Origin: JAQVIJ01 sp041287365
GTDB taxonomy: Bacteria; Desulfobacterota; Dissulfuribacteria; Dissulfuribacterales; DYLC01
Reading direction: 5' to 3'
DNA length: 36,457 bases
NCBI GenBank assembly: GCA_041287365.1
Contig: JBEULL010000002.1
Location: forward strand, 1-36,457
Below, in pieces: positions 22,932-32,223 of the stretch. The position numbers and the translations under genes are program-made. The notes beneath the pieces were generated by a model. The model did no database searches and was not told the origin of the DNA. It saw only the letters and a list, made by a program, of their open reading frames with translations. Numbering within the stretch: the stretch's first letter is position 1; every line of letters begins with the position of its first letter.

Positions 22932-25385
22932 ATGCAATTGTATCGAGTAATTTTTGTATTGTGCCTGAGCCTGATGTGTTTTCAGGCATCATTTGCTGAA
23001 GATCAGATATTCGGCGGCGGAGTCAGGCCTGGTGTCGCTCAGGATGCCGGCAAATCCAAGGCCCCTGTGGACAGGCCACCCATTCCAATACCAATGCCTT
23101 CAGCCACGCAGGCCAATGCAAATTCATCGCTTTTTGAGCCTGGGCCTGGGGTTCCAAAGGCCGCTCAAGTCCCTGCGACTTCAGCTCAGCCGGCGGCACA
23201 ACCAGCGCAGCCGATAAATCCACCAGCAGCACAGGCGCCATCACAGCCTGCCACGGCACCGCCATCTGTTTCCGCTCCACCGGCCCCTCAACCACAATCG
23301 GCAGCACAGCCAGTGGTGCAGCCGCCTGCGCCGGCTGCACCTCAGCCTACTCCTGCTGTTACAGCAGCGCCTGCAGCAAAGCCGGTTTTGGCTCAGTCAC
23401 CTTTTGCCGGTGCAGGCGAGACCGAAAAACGTGCCATTGATATCGCTCTGGACAATATGGATATATATCCAGTGCTGGACCTGGTGTTGAACCAGATTCT
23501 TGGAATCAATTATGTGGTGGATCCGGCCATAAAAGGCACCATCTCTTTACACATCAGCGGTTCATATACTCGTAATGAACTGCTGAATCTGTTGAACTCC
23601 GTGCTCCAGATGCAGGGTTTGTCTTTGGTGCGCGGCGATGCGGATCTCTATAAAGTGGCCAGAAAACCTGATTCCTCCAAAATGGGTTCTGATGTGGTGG
23701 TTTACAAGCCCGGAGAATCGGCCTATCGCGGGGATACTGTTGCGATATTTCAATTGAAGTATATCTATGCCCCGAACGCGGCAAACAACATCAAGAATTT
23801 TCTTTCAAACGGTGCAACGGTAGTGGCAGAGACCAGCGTAAACGCCCTGATTGTGGCGGATACAGCGGAAAATATCAATAAAATCGGTAAGATTCTGCCT
23901 TTGATAGATGCCGACGTATTCAAGGACATTCACTGGCGGGTTTTCACCTTTGAAAAGACCGATGCAACGGAGGTGGGCAAGGAACTGGAGAAGCTCTTTC
24001 AGGTAAATGGCATATATCGCAGGCCTGGCCTTGATCCTGCGGCATTTCATATTCTGCCACTTAAGAGCTTGAATGGTATCATCGTGGTCTCCAGATGGCC
24101 TGAGATCATAGACCTGATGGCCAACTGGGTGCAGGAGCTGGACAAGAGCCAGCTCAACAAGGGTTCCAAGGTATATGTCTATTTTGTGCAGAACGCCCAG
24201 GCGACCGATATAGCCCAGACCCTTCAGATGGTCTACGGACTGCGCACTACAGGCGGTTCCAGCAGGATGTCTTCCAGTACCGCTAAGAGCAAGACCGGCA
24301 CCACCAGCAGCAGAAACGTCCTGGTGCAGGGCAGGACAACTAACACCATGACCAGCAAGACGGAGAAACCGGATCTCAATCTGGATGTGACGGCTACCGG
24401 CGAACTCTCGGACGAGGTGGAGATCATTCCTGACGAGATCAACAATGCCATTCTTATCAAGGCGAGACCCAGGGATTACAACATCATCTCAGAGGTATTG
24501 AAGCAACTGGACGTGCTGCCCCGTCAGGTGCTGATAGATGTCTTGATCGTGGATGTGAATCTGAAGGACGACATCTCCTTTGGAGTGGAGTGGTTTTTGA
24601 AAAACAAGGGAATCAAGATCGACAATGTTGTTTACAGTGCGGACGCAGCCCTTTCCAATGGCACGACACTGGCCCAGAACACCGAACTGGGCAAAGGGTT
24701 GGCGGGCTTCTCTTACGGTCTTTACAACGCGGCCGGTGGCTTGAGGGGCTTGGTGACGGCATTGGCCGAAAAGACGGATGTCAATATCCTGTCCAGTCCC
24801 ACCATTCTGGCGGTGGACGGACAGGAATCCAGTATTGAGGTCGGGGATGAGGTGCCCACGCTGACAGCTACCACCACCACCGACGGAGGCTTGACCACCC
24901 AATCCGTGCAGTACAGAAATGCAGGTATCATCCTCAAGGTCAAACCCTTTATCAACGATAGCGGAGTGGCCCGTATGGAGATCACTCAGGAGGTCAGTGC
25001 AGTGACCAGTGAGACCACCGGTTCCATCAATTCCCCGCGTTTTCGTACTCGAAAGGCCACTACATATCTTGTGGCCAAGGACGGCCAGACCATCGTAATC
25101 GGCGGATTGATACAGACACAAAAGACCAAGTCCAGCTCCGGTGTCCCGTTCCTCAAGGATATTCCTGTGCTGGGTTATGTATTCGGAGGCCATGGAAGCA
25201 ACAACAACAAGACCGAACTGCTCATAGCCATCACCCCTCATGTGCTGAAGACGCGAGAGCAGGCCGATGCCTTGACTCAGGAGTTCGCACAGCGCGTTGC
25301 GGAACTTCGACAGTATCTCGATGCAAGCAAGGGCAAGGCTGAGGCAGCGGAAGTGAAAAAGACGGAAGTAGAGGCCCCAAAGTAG
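22932..25385 (+). CDS. gspD: GspD, outer-membrane secretin of type II secretion
   Basis: 817 residues from ATG 22932, chosen because GGAGG (22923-22927) precedes it and a signal peptide follows (MQLYRVIFVLCLSLM to FAED). A Pro/Ala/Gln-rich linker (about 35-155) separates the signal peptide from domain N0 (about 160-235, with AIDIALDNMDIYPVLDLVLN). Domains N1-N3 follow (about 250-515), N3 carrying a long Ser/Thr-rich insertion (about 435-475). The secretin core (about 535-780) contains VPFLKDIPVLGYVFGG. GspD forms the gated outer-membrane channel. In most GspD proteins N0 begins soon after the signal peptide, so the linker is unusual. guaA follows after 21 nt. Confidence 0.95.
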   Translation: MQLYRVIFVLCLSLMCFQASFAEDQIFGGGVRPGVAQDAGKSKAPVDRPPIPIPMPSATQANANSSLFEPGPGVPKAAQVPATSAQPAAQPAQPINPPAAQAPSQPATAPPSVSAPPAPQPQSAAQPVVQPPAPAAPQPTPAVTAAPAAKPVLAQSPFAGAGETEKRAIDIALDNMDIYPVLDLVLNQILGINYVVDPAIKGTISLHISGSYTRNELLNLLNSVLQMQGLSLVRGDADLYKVARKPDSSKMGSDVVVYKPGESAYRGDTVAIFQLKYIYAPNAANNIKNFLSNGATVVAETSVNALIVADTAENINKIGKILPLIDADVFKDIHWRVFTFEKTDATEVGKELEKLFQVNGIYRRPGLDPAAFHILPLKSLNGIIVVSRWPEIIDLMANWVQELDKSQLNKGSKVYVYFVQNAQATDIAQTLQMVYGLRTTGGSSRMSSSTAKSKTGTTSSRNVLVQGRTTNTMTSKTEKPDLNLDVTATGELSDEVEIIPDEINNAILIKARPRDYNIISEVLKQLDVLPRQVLIDVLIVDVNLKDDISFGVEWFLKNKGIKIDNVVYSADAALSNGTTLAQNTELGKGLAGFSYGLYNAAGGLRGLVTALAEKTDVNILSSPTILAVDGQESSIEVGDEVPTLTATTTTDGGLTTQSVQYRNAGIILKVKPFINDSGVARMEITQEVSAVTSETTGSINSPRFRTRKATTYLVAKDGQTIVIGGLIQTQKTKSSSGVPFLKDIPVLGYVFGGHGSNNNKTELLIAITPHVLKTREQADALTQEFAQRVAELRQYLDASKGKAEAAEVKKTEVEAPK

Positions 25386-25406
25386 GGAGCATAAGGGTGA
25401 AAAGAT

Positions 25407-26957
25407 ATGATTGACAGAAAAAATCGTGTGTTGATACTGGATTTCGGGTCGCAGACCACTCAGCTCATAGCCAGGCGTGTGCGAGAGGCAGGGGTTTATT
25501 GCGAGATGCACCCCTTCAATCTTTCCGTGAATAGGATTCGTGACATTTCTCCCAGGGCAATCATATTGTCTGGCGGTCCTGCCAGTGTGTACGATGCCGA
25601 CGCACCTTCCGTGGACCAGGCCATATTTCAAATGGGTCTGCCTGTCCTGGGCATCTGCTATGGAATGCAGCTTATGGCCCAATCCCTTGGAGGCCAAGTG
25701 GTAAAGGGACTGCGAAGGGAGTATGGACACGCACGTCTTTATTTCGATGAACCCAACGAGCTATTTTACGGTCTTGCCGTGAACCCTGCATCCCATCAGG
25801 TCTGGATGAGTCACGGCGACCGCATAGAGGTGTTGCCTTCGGGTTTCATGGCCATAGCCTGGAGTGAAAACACGCCGGCAGCGGCCATGCGGCACGAATC
25901 CCTGCCTTTGTTCGGTGTACAGTTTCATCCGGAGGTGGTGCATACCGAGATCGGCACGGACATACTCAAAAATTTCCTCTTTCGTATAGCAGGCTGTGAG
26001 CCTGATTGGAACATGCATTCCTTTGTGAATGCCGCTGTTCGAGAGATTCGAGAACGTGTGGGCAATGAACGTGTGATCTGCGCCCTTTCAGGCGGAGTGG
26101 ACAGCACGGTCACCGCCCTGCTTATCAACAAGGCCATCGGTCATCAGCTTACATCCATTTTTGTCAACAACGGGCTTTTGAGAAAGAATGAGGCGGAGAC
26201 CGTGTTGTCATTTTTGAGGGCATTGAACCTGAACGTGCGCTATGTGGACGCCTCCGAGCGTTTCCTGTCCAAGCTGGCCGGCATTGTGGAGCCTGAAAAA
26301 AAGAGGCGCATCATCGGCGAGGAATTCATTCATATCTTTGAAGAGGAGGCCAATGCCCTCGGTGACGTGCGTTATCTGGCACAGGGCACACTGTATCCCG
26401 ATGTGATCGAGAGTGTTTCTTTTAAGGGGCCGTCCGCCGTGATCAAGAGCCATCACAATGTGGGTGGATTGCCGGAGCGTATGAAACTGAAGCTTATAGA
26501 GCCGTTGCGGGAGCTCTTCAAGGATGAGGTGAGGGGAGTGGCAAAGGAGCTTGGAATGCCTGAAGAACTGATTCACAGGCACCCGTTTCCAGGGCCAGGG
26601 CTGGCCATTCGTATTTTGGGTGATGTAACGAGAGAGCGGCTGGCCATTTTGCGGGAGGCCGATGCCATAGTCCTGGAGGAGATGAAAAAGAGCGGATGGT
26701 ATTATCAGGTCTGGCAGTCTTTTGCAGTGCTGCTGCCCATAAAGACAGTAGGGGTTATGGGAGACGAGCGCACCTATGAAAATGTGGTGGCGCTGCGGGC
26801 TGTCAACAGCCTGGATGCCATGACGGCGGATTGGGCGAAATTGCCTTACGACCTTCTGGGGATTATCTCCAACCGCATCATAAACGAGGTAAGGGGTGTA
26901 AATCGAGTGTGTTACGATATTAGTTCCAAGCCTCCTGCCACAATCGAATGGGAGTAA
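25407..26957 (+). CDS. guaA: GuaA, glutamine-hydrolysing GMP synthase
   Basis: 516 residues. It converts XMP to GMP with glutamine and ATP. The N-terminal class I glutamine amidotransferase has nucleophile C84 in GICYGMQ and the H174/E176 pair in VQFHPEVVHT. The ATP pyrophosphatase domain has the PP-loop LSGGVDST (227-234). The C-terminal dimerisation domain ends in the conserved KPPATIEWE. Full length. AAGGGTG lies 8 nt before the ATG. It is only 21 nt after gspD, so guaA is probably carried on the gspJKD transcript, an odd pairing of secretion and nucleotide synthesis. Confidence 0.98.
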   Translation: MIDRKNRVLILDFGSQTTQLIARRVREAGVYCEMHPFNLSVNRIRDISPRAIILSGGPASVYDADAPSVDQAIFQMGLPVLGICYGMQLMAQSLGGQVVKGLRREYGHARLYFDEPNELFYGLAVNPASHQVWMSHGDRIEVLPSGFMAIAWSENTPAAAMRHESLPLFGVQFHPEVVHTEIGTDILKNFLFRIAGCEPDWNMHSFVNAAVREIRERVGNERVICALSGGVDSTVTALLINKAIGHQLTSIFVNNGLLRKNEAETVLSFLRALNLNVRYVDASERFLSKLAGIVEPEKKRRIIGEEFIHIFEEEANALGDVRYLAQGTLYPDVIESVSFKGPSAVIKSHHNVGGLPERMKLKLIEPLRELFKDEVRGVAKELGMPEELIHRHPFPGPGLAIRILGDVTRERLAILREADAIVLEEMKKSGWYYQVWQSFAVLLPIKTVGVMGDERTYENVVALRAVNSLDAMTADWAKLPYDLLGIISNRIINEVRGVNRVCYDISSKPPATIEWE

Positions 26958-26963
26958 AAAATA

Positions 26964-27050
26964 ATGTTGAATGTTAAATTTTAATGTTTAATTGTGGTAA
27001 CTACCATTTCAATATGACTGCCTGTTGCCTTAATTCAGCATTCAGCATTG
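26964..27050. repeat. Heptamer-type low-complexity repeats between guaA and dnaE
   Basis: Two short tracts of 7-base units: ATGTTGA, ATGTTAA, ATTTTA, ATGTTTA (26964-26990), and ATTCAGC repeated twice plus ATT (27033-27049). They fill most of the 103-bp gap, which has no terminator and no clear promoter. Confidence 0.6.
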
Positions 27051-27060
27051 TTGTTATAAT

Positions 27061-30000
27061 ATGACCAATTTTGTTCATCTGCATCTGCATACGGAATATA
27101 GTCTGCTGGACGGCTCCATTCGGCTGAAAGACCTGTTTCCCAAGGCCAAGGAGTATGGTTATGATACGGTGGCCATCACGGATCATGGGACCATGTATGG
27201 GGTGTTGAATTTCTATGAGACTGCCCTAAAACAAGGCATCAAGCCCATTTTGGGATGTGAGATTTACGTGGCGCCGGTTTCACGCTTTGACCGGATGGCA
27301 AAGGGGCCCAAGGATGCCGGCTATCACCTGGTCCTGCTGGCTGAAAACAACGAAGGTTATAAAAATCTATTGAAGTTGGTGTCCTTGGCCCAGTTCGAGG
27401 GTTTTTATTACAAGCCTCGTGTGGACAAGGAGCTGTTGCGCCTGCACAATGCTGGACTTATAGCCCTGTCCGCCTGTATGCACGGAGAGGTTACTCACCA
27501 TGTGGTGCAGGGTGATATGGAGACAGCGGAGCGAATGGCGGAGGAATACGCATCCATCTTTCCGAATCGTTTTTATCTGGAGCTTCAGGAAAACGGCATT
27601 CCGGAACAGACCATAGCGAACCAGGGGCTCATGGAACTGGCCAAAAGCAAGGGGCTGCCCTTGGTGGCCACATGCGACTGCCATTATCTCAGCGCGGAAC
27701 ACGCATCGGCACACGACGTGCTTCTCTGCATTCAGACAGGGAAAACGGTCAAGGATGCCAATCGAATGCGTTTTTCCACGGATCAACTCTATTTTGCAGC
27801 GCCTGAGGAGCTGGAAAGGCGTTTTCATTACTGTCCCGAGGCCCTGAGTAATACAGTGGAGATAGCAGGCCGCTGCAATGTGGAAATAGACCTCAAACAC
27901 CATCATTTTCCCCGATATCCCATTTCAGAGCACGAGACCTATGAGGAGTTATTCGATAAACAGGCCAGAATCGGACTGGAAAGGCGTCTGGGGCGGCTTG
28001 GATTAGTTTCTGAAAAAGCCGAAGAATACAGAAAAAGGTTGGAGGATGAGCTGGCGGTCATCAAACAGAAGGGGTTTGCATCGTATTTTCTTATAGTGGC
28101 CGATTTTATCAACTGGGCGAAACAGCATGGCATACCGGTGGGGCCTGGAAGGGGTTCTGCCGCCGGATCGCTTACCGCATACGCCATGGGCATAACTGAT
28201 CTGGATCCAGTGCGCTACGGACTGTATTTTGAGCGTTTTTTGAACCCTGAAAGGCCGTCCTTTCCTGATATAGACGTGGATTTCTGCATGAACCGCAGGG
28301 ACGAGGTCATTGCATATGTGACGGAAAAATACGGTGGAAAGGACTATGTAGCTCAGATAGCCACCTTTGGCCAAATGAAGGCAAGGGCCGTGATTCGGGA
28401 TGTGGGCAGAGGGCTCGGAATGCCCTATGGAGACGTGGACAGGATAGCCAAGCTCGTGCCGTCGGACCCGGGTATGACCCTGGAGCGTGCGTTGGAGGTG
28501 GAGCCGAGACTTCGTGAGCTGGTGCAAAATGATGCGGATGTCGCGGAGTTGTGGCGTATAGCCCTGGCGTTAGAGGGGTTGCCCAGACATTCCTCGACAC
28601 ATGCAGCGGGTGTGGTGATCTCGGACATGCCCATGATGGAGTATCTGCCCCTGGCAAAGGGACAGAAGGGTGAGACCGTGACTCAGTTCGACATGAAGGG
28701 CGTAGAGCACGTGGGTCTCATCAAGTTCGACTTTCTTGGGCTCAAGACTCTGACGGTCATTGACATGGCGCTGCGTTTTATAAGGGAACAGTCCGGTGAA
28801 ACGATAGACCTGTCGAATATACCCATGGATGACGAGGCCACCTATGCCCTTTTGTCTAATGGCGATACCACCGGCGTGTTCCAGTTGGAGAGTTCGGGCA
28901 TGAAGGCCCTGATTCGCAGTATGCGGCCCTCCTGTTTCGATGACCTGATCGCCCTCGTGGCCCTTTACAGGCCCGGCCCTCTGGACAGCGGCATGGTGGA
29001 TCAGTATGTGCAGGCGAAACACGGCCGAATTCAAGTGAAATATCTGCTGCCGCAGTTGGAATCCATTCTCAAAGACACTCATGGCGTTATAGTCTATCAG
29101 GAACAGGTCATGAAGATCGCTCAGGAGTTGGCTGGCTACAGCCTTGGAGAAGGCGATCTGTTGCGCAGGGCTATGGGCAAGAAGAAACCAGAGGAGATGG
29201 CTGCCCAGAAGGAGCGTTTTTTGAGTGGTGCTGCGGCGAAGAACCTACCCTTGGACAAGGCGGAGGAGATATTTGAACTCATGGCCAAGTTTGCAGGATA
29301 TGGCTTCAACAAGAGCCATTCCGCTGCCTATGCCCTCATAGCATACCAGACCGCGTGGCTGAAGGCCCATTATCGTGCGCCATTTCTGGCCGCGTTGCTC
29401 TCCAACGAGCTGGGCAATACGGATGGTGTCATGAAGTTCATAGCCGAGTGCAAAAAAAGCGATATTCGAATCCTTCCGCCTGATATCAATCGAAGTCAGG
29501 ACAGTTTTACTTTGGACGGAGACGGCATCCGTTTTGGGTTGGCGGCCATAAAGAATGTGGGTGCAGGGGCCATACAGGCCATTCAGGAAGAGCGGAGCGC
29601 CAATGGCCCATTTCAGGATTTCGAGGATTTTTGCCTCAGAATAGACGCCAGACGTGTCAATAAAAGGGTCATGGAGAGCCTTATCATGTGCGGGGCCTTC
29701 GATGCCATGGGGCATAAACGCTCACAGCTTTTCGCTGCCCTGGAGCAGGGGCTCAACATCTCTCAGGTCAAGAAAAAATTGGGTTGTGCAGCCCCCGCAC
29801 GCGGCCTTTTCGATGCCGCCGATTGTTCCGAAGAAGATCAATCCAATGGAAATCGTATGGGTTTTCTGCGGCTGCCCGAAATTCCCGAGTGGCCTAAGGA
29901 CGAGCTTTTGAGAAAAGAGAAGGATGCCATCGGATTTTATGTAAGCTGTCACCCCCTGGATACATATGCCGATGTCATAGGCAGGGTGGCCAGCCATACC

Positions 30001-30603
30001 ACCGCCACACTCAATGCAGCGCCGGACGGGGCTATTGTAAGCGTAGTGGGATTGATGAGAACCATAAAAGAGATCACCACCAAAAAAGGGGATAAAATGG
30101 CCTTTTTGACTCTGGAAGACCTGAATGGTTCGGTGGAGGTAGTCTGTTTTCCTGATACCTTTGCAAGACTCAAAGATGCCATAGAACAGGAAGGCCCCAT
30201 CTGGATCGAAGGTGAACTGCAACGGGAAAAAAAAGGTGATGATGAGGATGAAGAGCGGGAGGCGATATTCAAAATATTGGCCCAAAAGGTTATGGACCTG
30301 AACGCAATCACGAACAAGAAGGCGAAGGCGGTAAGAATAACCCTTCAGGCGGATAAGACAGGGCCATGGATACTGGATGACCTGAAAAGACTTATCTCTC
30401 GCTATCCAGGCGAATATCCTATAAATATGACCGTCTTTTTGCCTAATAAGGGCAGTGTGGCCATCTGTCTTTCAGAGCGCTACAGGACCTGTATTCAGGC
30501 CGAATTCATCGATGAGATGCAACGGATACTCGGTTATGCAGGTTGTGCTGTGGAGTATGGAGATGTGCATGAACGGGTGCATGGTTCATCCTCATTTTCT
30601 TGA
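27061..30603 (+). CDS. dnaE: DnaE, DNA polymerase III alpha subunit
   Basis: 1180 residues; the replicative polymerase catalytic subunit. The N-terminal PHP domain begins FVHLHLHTEYSLLDG (complete metal-ligand style HxH). Catalytic aspartates are D405 and D407 in PDIDVDFCMNRRDEV and D557 in KFDFLGLKTL. Further on are the GYGFNKSHSAAYALIAYQTA motif, a helix-hairpin-helix region around 830-870 and the OB fold around 1000-1075 (VSVVGLMRTIKEI). Length is typical of DnaE1. The N-terminus matches the family exactly, so the ATG at 27061 is right, yet no Shine-Dalgarno precedes it: the bases just before are TTGTTATAAT. Confidence 0.98.
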   Translation: MTNFVHLHLHTEYSLLDGSIRLKDLFPKAKEYGYDTVAITDHGTMYGVLNFYETALKQGIKPILGCEIYVAPVSRFDRMAKGPKDAGYHLVLLAENNEGYKNLLKLVSLAQFEGFYYKPRVDKELLRLHNAGLIALSACMHGEVTHHVVQGDMETAERMAEEYASIFPNRFYLELQENGIPEQTIANQGLMELAKSKGLPLVATCDCHYLSAEHASAHDVLLCIQTGKTVKDANRMRFSTDQLYFAAPEELERRFHYCPEALSNTVEIAGRCNVEIDLKHHHFPRYPISEHETYEELFDKQARIGLERRLGRLGLVSEKAEEYRKRLEDELAVIKQKGFASYFLIVADFINWAKQHGIPVGPGRGSAAGSLTAYAMGITDLDPVRYGLYFERFLNPERPSFPDIDVDFCMNRRDEVIAYVTEKYGGKDYVAQIATFGQMKARAVIRDVGRGLGMPYGDVDRIAKLVPSDPGMTLERALEVEPRLRELVQNDADVAELWRIALALEGLPRHSSTHAAGVVISDMPMMEYLPLAKGQKGETVTQFDMKGVEHVGLIKFDFLGLKTLTVIDMALRFIREQSGETIDLSNIPMDDEATYALLSNGDTTGVFQLESSGMKALIRSMRPSCFDDLIALVALYRPGPLDSGMVDQYVQAKHGRIQVKYLLPQLESILKDTHGVIVYQEQVMKIAQELAGYSLGEGDLLRRAMGKKKPEEMAAQKERFLSGAAAKNLPLDKAEEIFELMAKFAGYGFNKSHSAAYALIAYQTAWLKAHYRAPFLAALLSNELGNTDGVMKFIAECKKSDIRILPPDINRSQDSFTLDGDGIRFGLAAIKNVGAGAIQAIQEERSANGPFQDFEDFCLRIDARRVNKRVMESLIMCGAFDAMGHKRSQLFAALEQGLNISQVKKKLGCAAPARGLFDAADCSEEDQSNGNRMGFLRLPEIPEWPKDELLRKEKDAIGFYVSCHPLDTYADVIGRVASHTTATLNAAPDGAIVSVVGLMRTIKEITTKKGDKMAFLTLEDLNGSVEVVCFPDTFARLKDAIEQEGPIWIEGELQREKKGDDEDEEREAIFKILAQKVMDLNAITNKKAKAVRITLQADKTGPWILDDLKRLISRYPGEYPINMTVFLPNKGSVAICLSERYRTCIQAEFIDEMQRILGYAGCAVEYGDVHERVHGSSSFS

Positions 30604-30680
30604 ACGTCCAATATTCGAGCTTGAACCAAGGGCGTTTTGATGCGCCAAAATGGTATCTGTTAAAAATATACAGTAATCTG

Positions 30681-30709
30681 TTGACATTATTGCACTTGTC
30701 ATTTATTTT
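30681..30709 (+). promoter_or_regulatory. Sigma-70-type promoter for ihfA
   Basis: TTGACA (30681-30686), a 17-nt spacer, and TATTTT (30704-30709). The predicted start near 30716 lies just before the GGGGAGA ribosome site at 30724-30730, giving a very short leader. Confidence 0.65.
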
Positions 30710-30734
30710 TCATCCAAATGGACGGGGAGACGTT

Positions 30735-31019
30735 ATGACGCTTACAAAGGCAGATCTTGTAAAACAAATCTACGAAAAAGATGTTCTGAGCAAGCCCGAT
30801 GCAACCAAGGTTGTCGAGACCTTTCTGGAGATTATAAAGTCGCGGCTGAGTGATGGTGAGGATATACTCATAAGCGGCTTTGGAAAGTTTGTGGTGAAGG
30901 ACAAAAAGGCCAGAAAAGGCCGTAACCCACATACAGGGGATACCATAATATTGGAGCCGCGACGCGTGATTACCTTCAAGCCTTCCGGAGTGTTGCGGAA
31001 GAAACTCAACCCGCAATAA
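30735..31019 (+). CDS. ihfA: Integration host factor alpha subunit
   Basis: 94 residues of the HU/IHF DNA-bending family. The start MTLTKADLVKQIYE, the GFGKF turn (48-52) and the beta-arm motif RNPHTGD with the intercalating proline (P65) favour IHF-alpha over HU. Full length. GGGGAGA lies 4 nt before the ATG, and a separate promoter sits in the gap after dnaE. IHF bends DNA between enhancer sites and sigma-54 promoters, so it is relevant to the sigma-54 elements elsewhere in this window. The stop codon lies inside a tandem GCAATAAT repeat. Confidence 0.93.
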   Translation: MTLTKADLVKQIYEKDVLSKPDATKVVETFLEIIKSRLSDGEDILISGFGKFVVKDKKARKGRNPHTGDTIILEPRRVITFKPSGVLRKKLNPQ

Positions 31020-31054
31020 TGCAATAATGCAGCTGCCTTTCAGGCTGCGCCTGA

Positions 31055-31115
31055 CACCCCTCCAATGGAGGTGAATAGTTGAGCTTGGGCGAATGTCCTG
31101 TGCCGAGGTCAACTA
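31055..31115. other. Two hairpins between convergent ihfA and manC
   Basis: Hairpin 1 (31055-31073) has CCTCC-AAT-GGAGG with an extra bulged CA/TG pair. Hairpin 2 pairs 31076-31088 with 31103-31115 (12 of 13 positions, one wobble) around a 14-nt loop. Neither is followed by a T tract on either strand. They may end or protect both mRNAs, or be the remains of a repeat. Confidence 0.4.
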
Positions 31116-31131
31116 ATTCATGAATGCCGTC

Positions 31132-32223
31132 TTACAGAAATTTGTCCAATCCATTCTTTTGCAGATCTTGCAGTAGTTCCGGAATACTTGAGAGTCTATC
31201 TTTTGGGCAGATCAGTATCACATCGCCTTTATGCACGACAACCATGTCGTTGACTCCCACCATTGCAATCAAGCCTGCCTCCTCGTTGCGCACCAGACAG
31301 TCGGAGCATTCCTTCTGAAACACGTTTCCAGATAGCACATTCCCCGCCTCATCCTTGGAAGATAAGCCGTAGCAGGTGCCCCAAAGCCCTATGTCCGACC
31401 ATTTCCATTTGCATGGCAGCACCACGATGTTGTGCATTCGTTCCACCAGACCTTTGTCTATGGAGCTATCTGGCATCCGTTCATATATCTTTTCAAGGGC
31501 GGTTGACGGGCCGTCTTTGCTGTGTTCAAAGGCATATGTCATTTGATTCAACAGGTCGTTCAGGGCAGGGACATGGAGTTTTACTGCCCTCAGAAGGGTC
31601 TGGGAGCGAAATACGAATATGCCGCTGTTCCACAGGAATTGTCCTGTGTGAATGTATTGTTCGGCCTGTACAATGGATGGTTTTTCATGAAAGGACGCTA
31701 CATTCACCACCTCCTGACCATTCAGCGTCTCCAATGTGATTCCTTTTTCTATATAGCCGTAATTTGGCTCGGCACGAGTGGGTTGAATGCCGAAGACCAC
31801 CAGTTGATCGTGTTCTGTAGCCCAATTCAGGGCGATTTGAATGGTCTCCTGAAAGCGCTGAACGGTTGGAATGAAGTGGTCGGTGGGGAATGCGCCCATG
31901 GGCACATCGCCGTAACGGTCTGTTATGTATCTTGCAGCCCACGAGATGGCTGCAAGGGTGCCCTTGGCAACGGGTTCCAGAAGAAGCCTGTCCTGCGAGA
32001 GCTGAGGAAGCTGAGACAATACCTTTTCTCTATGCTCCGGCTTGGCTATGACCCATATCCTCTCGTATGGGAATACCGGCAACAGCCTGTTGACGGTTTC
32101 CTGTAACAGAGACCTGTTTCCTCCCAGCACCGGCAGAAACTGCTTGGGGCATTCCTGACGGCTGAATGGCCAGAGTCGGGTTCCGAACCCTCCTGCCAGT
32201 ATCAGGGCATGGCCGTCAGTCAT
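31132..32223 (-). CDS. manC: Mannose-1-phosphate guanylyltransferase
   Basis: 363 residues. It makes GDP-mannose from mannose-1-phosphate and GTP for surface polysaccharides. The nucleotidyltransferase signature GGFGTRLWPFSR (11-22) is followed by PKQFL (26-30). Later motifs are FPTDHFI, an NYGYIEKG segment, FHEKP and WNSGIFVF. The protein ends soon after the left-handed helix region and lacks the C-terminal cupin (phosphomannose isomerase) domain of bifunctional AlgA/ManC forms, so it is monofunctional. Its ATG overlaps the rsmE end by 8 nt. It is the last gene of the prmA-rsmE-manC operon. Confidence 0.92.
   Translation of the reverse strand: MTDGHALILAGGFGTRLWPFSRQECPKQFLPVLGGNRSLLQETVNRLLPVFPYERIWVIAKPEHREKVLSQLPQLSQDRLLLEPVAKGTLAAISWAARYITDRYGDVPMGAFPTDHFIPTVQRFQETIQIALNWATEHDQLVVFGIQPTRAEPNYGYIEKGITLETLNGQEVVNVASFHEKPSIVQAEQYIHTGQFLWNSGIFVFRSQTLLRAVKLHVPALNDLLNQMTYAFEHSKDGPSTALEKIYERMPDSSIDKGLVERMHNIVVLPCKWKWSDIGLWGTCYGLSSKDEAGNVLSGNVFQKECSDCLVRNEEAGLIAMVGVNDMVVVHKGDVILICPKDRLSSIPELLQDLQKNGLDKFL

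Noticed and set aside
24489..25730. 413-codon minus-strand frame across gspD and guaA
   Set aside because: It crosses two well-supported plus-strand genes and their gap; codon content is that of a shadow frame.
26964..27050. Heptamer tracts considered as a CRISPR-like array
   Set aside because: Units are 6-7 bp and contiguous with no spacers; no cas genes are in the window.
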